In this document: in pieces, positions 36,576 to 48,300 of the stretch
Layout: every line of letters begins with the position of its first letter
Numbering within the stretch: position 1 is the stretch's first letter
Assembly (NCBI GenBank): GCA_007922225.1
Contig: ML680043.1
Span: forward strand, 166,033 to 230,032
Reading direction: 5' to 3'
Source of the DNA: Emydura subglobosa
Lineage: Eukaryota; Chordata; Testudines; Chelidae
DNA: 64,000 nt
The notes under the pieces: model-generated
The model's database searches: none
Told to the model about the DNA's origin: nothing
The model's input: the letters and a program-made list of their open reading frames with translations, nothing else
Position numbers and translations under genes: made by a program

Positions 36576-38266
36576 AGGATTAGGGCGGAGACAAACCTTT
36601 CTCCTGTTACAAATATTTTTTATGGCTATTGGACTTTGTCCTTTGCTCTTCTGTATTTACCTAGTGCTAGTTTGTGGTTTCACAGTCTGCTCAGTTGAGT
36701 CACTGCATGAAAGAAATCATGTGACAAAGGAGCAATACCATCCCTGCCCCCAATTCCTCCTGGGATTATTTGTGATGTGTTGAAAACTGTGTTTAAATTA
36801 CAAGCTATCGCTTTCACTTTGTAAGGAGTTTCCTCATCCTGCTTGCATGCTAAGTGGCTCTCCAGAAAGGCGTGCAATCTGGCTCTTTCAGCAGTCAGTC
36901 TACAGAGAACCAGCCTACGGCAAGTTGAGATGAGCTCTGCCTTTCTCTTTTAGGGAGCAACTTGTTCTGTCTCTGTTTTGGCTTCTTGTCTGGTAGGGTT
37001 CTGGATTCAAAGCAATAAACAGAGTTAGGCTGCAATCTTCCAGAAAGAATATTTTATGTTTTTTATCTAACTTCTCTATGTGTGTGCCATGAACATAACA
37101 CTAATAACTGGTGACTGGTCTTTTACCAAGAGCAAAGTACTATCCTAATCTAGTTACTGGTTTAGGTGCACTGATCAGTGCCAAAGGAAGGCCCACTCCC
37201 TGCTGACATGGGAATGACAGGTGCACAGCACCAGCTCTTAACCCTACACACCCAGATCCAAAGTTCAGGAGGCTTTGCAGAAGCGTGCTCAGAAGGGGAG
37301 CTTTATAAACGTTGGGCACCTTTGCACTGCAGCTCATCATCCAACCCATAGTTATTCATTAATCAAATACAGCAATAAAATGGAAAATGATTTTCTATGA
37401 GAAAGAATCAGACAGAACAGAGAGTTTTGCTTGGGTCCATTACACTCGGGGAGATTCTATAAGGTCAACTGGCAGACTGAAATTCCAGGAAAAAGTGAGT
37501 CTAAATGTTAGTGATACTCTTCATATTACTCTTCAATTTCTTGTTCTATTTGAGACTAGCAGGATCTGTTAAAATATATTTTTGATAGCATCGTCTGCTA
37601 TTGTAGAATTATAGATGGTCACTGATAAGAGGATGTCCCAGAGTCTTTGTGTATTTGTTACTTGTGATTATAATACACTATAAAAAATATATTAGTGCCT
37701 TGTCTCACTGTCTGCATCACAGTGTTCCTGCCAAGTAAGAGAGCTGGTTGAATCTTTTTGATCAATGCTAAGTTTAAACAACAGAAGAGTTGTAGTTAAC
37801 TAAATTACTATTTTCATGAAAAATATTATTTTGAAAAAATCTTTTTGTATTTCTGTGTTCTTCAGTTGGCTTCTATCCAATTACTCCTTGCTGGTACCTG
37901 CAATGTATTAGTGGAATCATGATTATTTGTAGGGCAATAGGCTTTAGAGTGAGAAGGCTCTCCTTCTGTTCTTTCCTTTACAAATCTGTGGGATGGTGAT
38001 GAAATTAACCCATGATGGCAAACAGAAGAAGGGCATACGAAGCCACTGGCATAGGTATGATGAGGAGCATCCAAGATGGAGCAGGCTGGGCCACAGGTGA
38101 GCTGCAAACCATAGAAGATGAAGCAGGGACAGATGGAGAAGTTGCAGAGATCTCCCACCAACTGAGAGGGCCAGGGAACCCAGGGAAGAACTGGAACAGG
38201 GATACTGCCTGCTTCAGAGCCAGATAAGACAGTGGTGAACACCAAGGGCAGAAAGCATGTAAATCT

Positions 38267-38712
38267 GATGGAGAAAATGAGCTGGGAAGCATACCTGATG
38301 CAGTTTAAGCTCACAATTAAGCTAAACTGCTGATCACGGGAGAAGAAAAGGAGAAAAAGCTTGTCCACAAGCCTAATTGAAGAAGCCCTGTCAGTTCTTA
38401 GGTCTGTAGGCCTGGAGGAGCGTGGCAATTACCAGGCCCCATATGAGTCCCTTGCTGGCAGGTTTGAGATGGAGAAGCAGACAGACATGGCCACATCCAA
38501 GTCTGGTTATGACGGAGAGACACAGCAGAGAAGTTCTTAAGTTTTCCTGGGAGTTTACAGCAGCTGGTGTGAGTGGCTTATTTACGTCTTCTGGGGAAAT
38601 GTTTGAGGAAAAGAAGCTGCAGCACGTTGTGGATGGACTGAATGATTCCAATCTGCAGGAGCAGGTGAAGCTGAGGGGACCCAAATACCTGAAGGAGGCT
38701 TTGTTAGCCTGA
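38267..38712 (+). mobile_element. Ty3/gypsy-type gag remnant
   Basis: The plus strand reads, across frame breaks, SWEAYLMQFKLTIKLN, EEALSVLRSVGLEERGNYQA, YESLAGRFEM, and finally GLNDSNLQEQVKLRGPKYLK. This order (WxxYLxQF, EALxVL, ERxxYxAL, LRDxxLxxQVKLxxPxxLxEAL) is that of retrotransposon gag. Stops and frameshifts show decay. No protease or RT follows. Confidence 0.6.
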
Positions 38713-39349
38713 AAATAGAGCTGAAAACAGCTGAAAACCAGAGCAGTTGGTTAGTTCACTCTGAAAAGTTTACCCAGCTTCAAACAGGAACTCTGTGGCA
38801 GACCTCCTGGACAGCAATCAGCTGCCCTAACCATTATCATTCTGAAATCCACTGTCTCATTCACTAAACACCTTCCAACTTTTGCAAGAAATGAGGTAGG
38901 GACCTGTAGACAGCAGTGTTGTTCATTATACAAGCCTGATCCTTAGCCAGAGCATGGTTCATCCAGTGCATTGAATGAGACAGGGTTCTGTGGAAAAAAA
39001 TACAATGACATCATGTAATTAAAGATGGTATCACAATATATACAGACAGGGGACTGAGTTAAGGTTGAAGGGTCAGTCTTAATTCAGGCATTTCCTAACT
39101 TTTGAGTATTTGGCTTTGGAATCTTAACATTCTTAATGCATTTTCAGTATGTAATATATTCATCTAACAGTCAAACATATTTGAGATTTATGCAAGACTC
39201 TGACCTCTAAATTAAAAATAAAAAAAGAAAGCTCATTAAGATGTATGTAATATGGCCACTCTTTCTGTAGTACATTAACAAATCTCATTGCTTAGATAAA
39301 CTTTCTAGTTATGAATTTAACACTGGGTATTGATTTTTTTCTCTTTCAG

Positions 39350-39368
39350 AAAAAAACCATGTCACTAA
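39350..39368 (+). CDS. Gene C possible start micro-exon
   Basis: Acceptor TCTCTTTCAG and strong donor CTAA|GTAAGT bound 19 bp holding AAACCATGTC, a fair start context with A at -3. From ATG it contributes M-S-L plus one base, i.e. phase 1, which matches all downstream exons. With only three codons it carries no signal peptide. It could also be a chance splice pair. Confidence 0.3.
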
Positions 39369-42300
39369 GTAAGTATACATTGATTTCTAAATATTTTTAC
39401 TAAATTTTATTTTCATTGTTATTGGGACCTTCACTGATCCCCCATATACACAGATTGTTCTAGCTAGAAATGAGATATTTGGAACCCACAGTGTTGAATA
39501 TGAAAACTAGTTAGAGAACAAAGGTTAACGCACAGGCTTAATTGCTCTTTCTGTAAGCCTTAAAGACTGGATTGATGTCACATAGACAAACATGATTTGT
39601 TGGGAAAGAGTCAACATGGTTTTTGTAAAGAGAAATCATGCCTGACCAATCTACTAGAATTCTTTGAGGGAGTCAACAAACATGTGGACAAGGGTGATCC
39701 AGTGAATATAGTGGACTTAGATTTGCAGAAGCCTTTGACAAGGTCCCTCAGCAATGGCTCTTAAGCAAAGTAAGATGACATGGGATAAAAGGGAAGGTCC
39801 TCTCCTGGTTCAGTAACTGGTTAAAAAATAGGAAACAAAGGGTAGGAATAAATGGTCAGTTTTCAGAAAGGAGAGAGATAAATAGTGATGTCCCCCAGGG
39901 CTCTGTACTGGGACCACTGCTGTTCACCATATTCATAAATGATCTGGAAAAGGGGGTAAATGGTGAGGTGGCAAAATTTGCAGATGTTACCAAATAACTC
40001 AATATAGTAAAATCCAAAGCAGATTGCAAAAACTCATAAAAGTGGGTGACTGGGCAACAAAATGGCAAATGAAATTCCATGTTAATAAATGCAAAGTAAT
40101 GCACATTGAAAAGCATAGTCCCAATGATACAAATAAAATGATGGGGGGTCTAAATTAGCTGTCACTGCTCAAGAAAGAGATCTTGGAGTCACCGGGCATA
40201 ATTCTCTGAATAGTCCTCTCAATGTGCAGTGGAGGTCAAAAAAAAAGCTAACAGAATGTTAGGAATCATTAGGAAAGGGATAGATAAGACAGAAAATATC
40301 ATATTGCCTCTTTATAAATCCACGGTGCTGCCACATCTTGTGCATTGCATGCAGATCTGGTCGCCCCATCTAAAAAAAGATATATTGGAACTGGAAAAGG
40401 TACAGAGAAGGGCAAGGCAAATGCTTAGGGGTATGGAACAGCATCCATATGAGGAGCAATTAATAAGATAGAGATTTTTCAGTTTGGAAAAGAGATGCCC
40501 AAGGGGGGGATATGATAGAGGCCTATAAACTCATGACTGGTGTCGAGAAAGTAAATAAGGAAGTGTCATTTACTCATTCTCATTATGATGGAGGATAGGT
40601 CCATCAATGGCTATTAGCCAGATGGGCAGGAATTGTTGTTTACCAGAAGCTGGGAATGGGGGACAGGGGATGGATCACTTGATGACTGTCTGTTCTGTTC
40701 TTTCCCTCTGAAGCATCTGGCATTGGATGCTGTCAGAAGACAGGATACTGGAGTAGATGGACCATTGGTCTGACCTAGTATGGCCGTTCTTATGTTCTGA
40801 TGTCTCTCCTATCGAACTTGTTCCACTTTGTCTACAACATTCAACTAGTCATTGGGACAAAGCATTGCAAAGCCCAACTTTTAGGCACCAAGACAAATCA
40901 TTGGCACAACACCGCAATCCACAAAGACTGAGTTAGAAACCTAGGCTCCTATCTAACAGATGGGGAGAGCTAGGCATCTAAGAATGCAAATCACAAAGCC
41001 ACCATGATAGGGAGGGGCTGCCATAATTAGCCAGTGGGAAATTTTGACCAGAGGGGAGTGTGGTAACCCTTGCCCCCTCTCAGAGACAGGTGCCTAAATC
41101 CAGTCTGCAGGGAGGTGTCTAGTTCTGCTTGGAACTCTTGAACCAGGGGAGATAGGCGCTTCTCTGCCGAACTCGTATATGGGGTCCAATCTGGTAAGAG
41201 TGCTCAGAGGCTGTCAACACCTAGACAAAACAGCCGGGGTAGCAGAGCAGAGAAGGTAATGCTACAATACAATCTTTAGCCCACTGGCTAGAATATTCCC
41301 CCAGGATCTGGGAAATCATTGGTTCGATTCCACCCCCAACTAGCCTGCAGGTGAAAAAGACAGATGAACAGGGAACTGCTACCTCTCAGATAAAGTGTCC
41401 TAGCCACCAGGCTAAAAGTTGTAAGGGAGTGAACTACTTAGGAAGGAGATAGGTGTCTGGGGACTTAGGGTGTACCTATAGTTCACACTATGCCTGCACT
41501 CTGATTCAGGTTTGAGCCTCAGCCCCCTCTTCTGTCCCCGTACAAATCAGTCCAACTCAGGTCTGGAAGGGCCCTGGGACACTGCCAATAGGATGGGTGA
41601 GAGTCCGAGTCCTTCTGTGACTCATGTCCAAGCCCAGTCATTTTGCAGTGTGGACACGTTAAGCCACAAACCTGAGTCAGAAGGTCAGCATAGTGCAATA
41701 TAGACATTAGCAGGGCTGTGAGACCTGGGACCAGAAACTATAAAACCAGGCTTACAATACGGTGTGGACACTCAATCAGGGCTTGAAAACAATGTGTCCA
41801 CAAGCCCAGGTCCCACAGACCCAGGCTTGGTCTGCATCATGGAGATACCTTAAAGGGAGGCAGGAGTGCATGCGCCCAAAGGCAGGAATATAGGCTTTGA
41901 GGGAAAGAATACTGCAAAAACTTAGTCACCATGAGAATTTGGGCACCTACAGGATTACGTGGCAGATCAGTGGGAGTTTTGTGGATTGCAGTATTGCCTA
42001 AAAATTGAATTTAGATGCCTAACTCTGAATTAGGCACCTAAATACCTTTCTGAATGCCACCCACTGTTATTAGGAAACTCTGCCAAACCTTTGTCTATGA
42101 AAAGACCTTCAACCATAACAATGACATTTGCCATTGAAATTCCTTTCTACACAAAAAAAACCCCCAGCCAACCAAACATTAAAGAATTACCTTGAAACAA
42201 ATAACCTAAAATAATTAATTATATATATAATGAAAAATAAAAACATTTTTATCCTAAACAGAGTCTTTATGACAAAAAGGGAAAAGTACCAGAGTCTCAA

Positions 42301-45300
42301 TAAAGTCCACTAAAGAGTTTGCTATTTCTACTGATTCTATATGTACAGCACTCAGATATCATAGTGATGCTGGGCAGTAAAAAATCCTGAGACAGATAGC
42401 CAGGACTACAATTTTGTTTACTTCATAACATTGACAGCATTAACGTTATAATTAAGGTTCAATAGCAACATTGTATTTCACACTCATTTCTAGCACATAT
42501 ACCTGTTTTTAAAAATTGTTAGGGTTGGCACAATTTTATTTTATTTTTTGTATAATTTCAGCAGACAATGTCAATGTTTATTTTTAAACATTTTTTATTT
42601 TTTCAATTTAAATTTTCACAGTTGTGGTAAATTTTTTGGGGGGGTCAGACAATAGTGGGGGTCAGACCAGGCCTGCCAACAGAGAGGGGCAAATTGCCCA
42701 GAGGCCCAGTGATTTTAAAGAGGCCCGGCGATTTTAAATGGGCCCAGGACATGGGCAGCAGCTGAAAGCTTCCCCTCATGAAGACTAGCTCCCTGTCCCA
42801 ATTCTGCCCATGGACCCCACCCACATGGCCGGCACCAGAGCAGCCCTGACCCCCGGAGTAGTCCTGCTCCTGAGTGCAGGCCGCCCAGCGGAGCTCTGAG
42901 TCTTGCCACGGGTAGCAGGTGGCAAATGGCTGGGAGGGGGGGTTGAATGGCAGAGGGAAGACCCAGGCATCTGGCGGCAGGTTGGCAGCTGGCTGCGCCT
43001 ATGCTAGGGGAGACTTTAGTCTCCCCCTGCTTGTTATATCTGATGCCCATAGGACCAAGCAATGAGGGGAGAGGGCCTGGTGTGGAGTGGGGCAGGGCCT
43101 GGGGCTGACTGTGGGAGGGGGTGCAGGCAGAAGAGATGGGATGGGACTGCTCTGCCCTATGGCCTGGAATTCATGTCAGTGGGCCTGGGTCAGAGAATAA
43201 TTATTTAATGACAGTAGACATTGAAATTCAAAAAGTTAAAGATTTATAACCATTAAAACACAAATTGTCAACATCACATGTCAATATCCTTAAATAAAAC
43301 TCATGAATTCTTAAGCAGCATTTTCTTACCTTGCCTAGCTGCATTTTTATTATTGTCAAAGCAAATATTTTTTCATCGGTTCCTGTATGTCTGGTGAAAT
43401 CTACATTCACCAACATTTACCAATAAAACTCTAATCCTTCCACGCCTAAGTACAATATTTGCTTTTGTCAATTTACTGAGACCTCTCCGGTTCTTCGAAA
43501 ATGAAAGTCAGTAACCTGAACCAGCCATTCAAACTATATGGTTATTCTCTTAACTGCTTCTCATCAATAGGTTTTACAAGATATTCATTAGTGAGTAACT
43601 TCCTGAATTTGTATCTTTGGCCAAGCTGATTCCTTCCTAGGGAAAGACTCATGGACTGGGAAGCGAGAGGCAGGAATATAGATCTTTGATATATTGCTTA
43701 AAGCCCTTGTGCCTTCACTCCTTTTGAGAGTAGTGAGGAGGCAAAAGGTCACTTTTAAGGCTAACCAGATACTGCAAAAGATTTTATCTGGGGTAACAGA
43801 AAGGTTCCAAAGAGGCAAAAACAACTTTCTAGTCTCACCCACAGAAAAGTGAAAGTCAGCAGTCCCAAAGTCCCTTTGTAAATCCAAACCTAAAATACTA
43901 ATAAATAACACACCTTAGCATCCAGTATTGCTTAGAATCATAGAATATTAGAGTTGGAAGGGACCTCAGGACTAACCTCAGCTAAATCATCCCAGCCAGG
44001 GCTTTGTCAAGCCGCAGCTTAAGAACATATAGCTTCTATAGATCCAGGCCTGCTCACTGACTTTAATGGGACTAGGTGTGTGAATTAGGTGAACAGGATT
44101 TAGTCCACAATATTTAATTCTAAATGTTAAGGTGTTTTAGGATTGTTCAATGATAGCCAGTCCAGTGGTGATTAAGGGCTCGTCTGTTTTCCTTGTACTT
44201 CCCCATCTGTCTGTCTCTGCCTTCTGTCATATATTTGGATTGTAAAATTTTGGGGGCAGGGACTGTCTTTTTTATCCAATTTTGTACAGTGCCTAGCACA
44301 ATGGGGTCCTGGTCCATACTATGGGCTTCTAGGCACTATGATAATAAAAGTAATAAGTAATACAAATAATAATTGATAATGACCCTGCAAAGTTTCTTAA
44401 TATAGCGAAATATTTCAGTGCATGCTTAAATTTAAGTATGTAAACTGACTTCATTGGGACTATTCATGCGCTTCAGTTTAATATCGTATTTAAATTCTTT
44501 GCTGGAGGAGAATGCTTGTCATCTTGGAGGATTCAGTGCTAGGAAAACTAGAAATTTAGCAGGTAGAAGGACAGAATAGCTCATATGCCATAAAAAAAAC
44601 ACAAGAAAAAAGTTAATGTTGTTTATGTGGAGAGTGGGCGAGGGGAGGAGGAGTCAGAACCTGTGAGAAAAGTGTTCTAGAAACTCCAAAAAAGCAATCA
44701 ATGAAATCTATTTAAGAGTACACAAGAGCAGTGAGCAAATTCTGACTCTGAATCAATTAAAATTATTTTATATTTTTAAAGTTACTTACTGTATCTTAAT
44801 CTTTAATTTTCAGGTCATATATGGATGAGAATTATAAATTGCACAAATCAGAAGGAGAACTGCACAGGTTCTGTGTATCCTGTTAAAATAAGAAACTGTT
44901 TTAAATATTCTGTACCTTGGCTGGTTTTTTTTTTTATATTTCAAATATGCTTGTTTCCAGGTTAGCTTTCTTACTTCTTATTTTCATCATAATTAGAGGA
45001 AGTAAATTTAAAAATTAACAAAGATGTTTATGAATGTTACAACGTAACTGCTTTTAATTGCTTTAGCATAGCATTTTAGAGTGTTGCGAAAATGGAAAAC
45101 TTTCGAAAAGTTCTCTCAAATGAAAAAATCTATGGAAAATAAGTGACACCAAATTAGGCAGATAGGCAGGATCATAGATGATAACTCCAGCTGTAGAAAC
45201 TCGGTGGTTGAGTGTGGTCAGACACACTAATTAGGGATCTGGTCCCATTGCGGACATATGACTACAAAAAGTAATATTGGGATGGGGAGTCAGACTCTAA

Positions 45301-48300
45301 GAAGGAAAGGAAATGAATGAATCTGCAGCAACAGCAAGAATCTCCAAGTCTTGTGTGACAGAAGACACAGGTGGTAAATAATAACCTTTCTCCATGCTGT
45401 TAGCTGCACAACATAGGATACAGCCTGTGGGAAGGGGCAGTGACCTTCCAGGGGCATAACCTCACAGAATCCTCAGGTGAATGGATAGGCACAGACACTG
45501 CAACATCCCTTTAATGACTGACATATAGTCTCTCTTTCTCCTCCACCCAACAGCACATGGGTGGAACCAGGGCTTTGCTCATTCCCTGTCTCTCCCCAAT
45601 CCTCTTGGGCACCGTTCACCCCTAGACAGAAGAGTGCAAGGACTATGGTCTGAACATGGGGATTTTAAACCTTCTCAGTCCTTTACCAGGCTATGCCAAA
45701 GGGAAGTTGTTTAGCCTTCTCTCCCCGCTGTGCACCTCTGTGAGAGGAAAGCTACATGTGGCTCCTTTCTAATGACCTCAATATTGCAGCAATACAGTGT
45801 GATTAACTTGTGAACATGTGAATTACTAAAATGTACATAATCTATCTTCTGGTTATATTTTTAAGTTCTGGCTGCACCAACTGGGACCAGGGATTACTCT
45901 GGTAAGTAATCTCAGAATTCCCTATGTGCTATATGTGTATTATCTGTACTTTATTATCACAAACAGATGCATTTATTTTGGAGAATTAAATCTGCACCGG
46001 TTTGAATTTCACCCACATAGTATAACATTACTACAAATCTGAAAACTGCTGGTCAGTGAAATTTTAATCTGTGAAGTATATGATTGTTTATAGGACAAAT
46101 ATCAGAAACTGGAGGGTCAGAACCAAGACAATAATCAATACAATTCTTTTTAGAGTCCAGGTACTTTAAATCCATTGTTTCATTTCACACCACAGTTACT
46201 TTGTAGTGTTATTTTGAAATATACACACCTCCCACAAAATGTATCAAAAAGTGCAATGCTGGAGCAAATATAGTGTAAATGCAACATAATCAATTTATTT
46301 GGATTCTAACAAACCAAAACAACCCGCAGCCTAATCAACAGCATTCTCATAGCAGGAAACTTTCAAAGACACAAAAGGGACGCAAGCACCCAATTCTCCT
46401 TGACTTTCAGTGGGAGTTGGGAGCCTAACGCTTTTAGTGATTTTGAAAATCTCCAAAATGAACAAGAGAGTTAGTCAGAGTACCAGTGGTGGGAGGAAAA
46501 GGCCTGAGACCAAAAGCACATTTATGCCCCTGGGCAGAAGATAAGAGGACATCCCGAACATGAACACACCCAGCAAAGCATTTTCCTCCTCCAGTGTTTT
46601 TGCCAAGCTGGTTGGGATTAAAAAGAAAACAGGGCATAGGGGAAGAATATAATGATCAATACAGGGCACAAAATTCTCTTAGCAAGTCACCGGTGGTAAA
46701 TGAAGAGGATTCAGATGTGCTGTGCTTATTATTAACTGAAAATAGGAATTCCTATCCAGCTGAGTATTCAGAGCTTCATTTCTAAAATAGGAGGAGGTGT
46801 GATGAGAACTACTGGTCAGAAATGGACCAAAAGAAAGGAATATCTATACATTATATATCTATCTATACCTTCAAAATGGAGGGTAGGTGAGAGGAGGGAG
46901 GAAGGGGAAGGGCTGGCACTGCAGGGAAGGAAGATGTTACCGTACTGCATGACTCCAGTTCATGGAACTGGCAAGTTCAGGAATTTCCTCACCTGTCAAC
47001 TCTTCAGTATAGAGGCTCTGATGATGGACCCTTATGCAACATGCAGCTATCATGTGATGCAGCAGCATCCTGAGCATTGTGCCCGTTTGGGGGAGAGAGA
47101 GGCCGTCCTTGACTAGAGGAGGGGCAATGGCAGGTTCTGGAATAGGATGAACTGAACAGCGCTTAGCACAATGGGTTATTGTCTGTAACCAGGGCTCCTA
47201 GGTACTACAGTAACACAAACAAATAATAACAACTAACATTCAGAGATGCAGCATCTTCCTGAGGAGATGCAGAGGCAGGAGTGAGGCAACCTACAAAGGG
47301 GAAAAAAAACCCTGGCTTTTCTGCCCTTTTTAGAATCTGTGTAATGAATAAAGTAGTCCTGAATTTTTATTTATTTATTCTTATTCTTGCTTTTTTACAT
47401 GACAAATGCCAGCCCTGTCTAGGCTGGAAGATCCTATGGTAACTGACTAATTATCACATCAAAAGAGCCAAGACTGTGAAAGTCAAGCACTTGAGAAAAA
47501 GGGATTTTGATTCAGACAGTTTAAAATACATTGATTTTTGTTTGTTATTGTTGTTGTCTATTTAACTTCAGTGATGAACATTTTGGAAAAAAGACTTTTT
47601 CTTAAAGAGCCAGTACTCTGATTCCCTTGATTACCATATGTGTATTTAACAACATGCATCTTCTAAGAGCCTCAACAAATCTTGTAGAAAACTAGGGAGA
47701 CCAGATTTGATATTCCTGTTAAGCTGATATTTCTAAAATAAAAAGCAAGCAGGAATAAAATAAAATTAATTTTCAGGCCCTGTATATATACACCATGAAA
47801 TGTTGTGTGTGAGGAAGACACATTTCTTCTTTTCCCCAAAGTCTTTTCAACGTCATCTTAAATTCTGTCATTTCTCACCCCAGTAGCTCTCTATATCTAA
47901 ATTGTTTTATGAAGCTTTAAACTTCTATAGAATTGTATTGGATTGTTAGTTATTTTAGCTGAATGGCTTTAAATTTAGTTCCTTAAACTACTAAATGGTT
48001 ATTAAACTATTATTTGAAATATATAATATATTTACTAGAGATGGTAAAAAATGTGGAAAAATCATGAATAATTTCTAAAATAGTTGCAGTCATTTTCATC
48101 CCATTGGTTTAGAAAAATTTGTTTGTTTGTTTCAAAATTTTCACATTTTTTTCTGAATACTTTACATGTTTTGGAAAAACTTTCATTTCCAAAAATGGTA
48201 GCAACAAGAAGCTGCCTTTCAGCCATTCTGTGAGGTTGAGAAGAGAAGCAGGTGAAGAAGGGGGCTGCATCATGGCTATTGTGTCAGAGGAGTTGGGTCC

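Larger units (their letters stand above)
24930..37390. repeat. Right copy of the large segmental duplication
   Basis: Partner of the left copy. It carries gene B exons 1 to micro-exon 4. Offsets between paired exons stay between 24.77 and 24.89 kb through the coding part, apart from copy-specific insertions. Confidence 0.85.
34550..39349. other. Gene B first intron and B-C intergenic space
   Basis: 34550-36536 is the likely first intron of gene B and carries no coding signal. 36576-38266 and 38713-39349 show only chance ORFs, besides the gag remnant. A bidirectional promoter between genes B and C would have to lie here or further right; no clear TATA or CpG island is visible. Confidence 0.5.
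40806..44813. other. Repeat-rich non-coding stretch before the gene C stalk exons
   Basis: Anonymous repeats with many TTAGGCACCTAA-type blocks (40870-41050, 41940-42070), a segment with GTGTGGACAC/GTGTCCAC inverted motifs (41640-41830), a GC-rich island at 42660-43190 without a credible gene, and a CR1 scrap at 43932. Confidence 0.5.

Noticed and set aside
37862..38428. 188-codon minus-strand ORF
   Set aside because: It lies opposite the gag-like remnant, which has better support on the plus strand; the composition looks like a chance reading.
41270..41345. A functional tRNA gene
   Set aside because: The boxes are spaced correctly, but acceptor and anticodon stems do not pair by eye and the segment is part of a longer dispersed repeat.
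43322..43345. Minus-strand acceptor/donor pair around a 9-bp CTAGGCAAG
   Set aside because: Too short, no partner exons nearby, and in intergenic repeat sequence.
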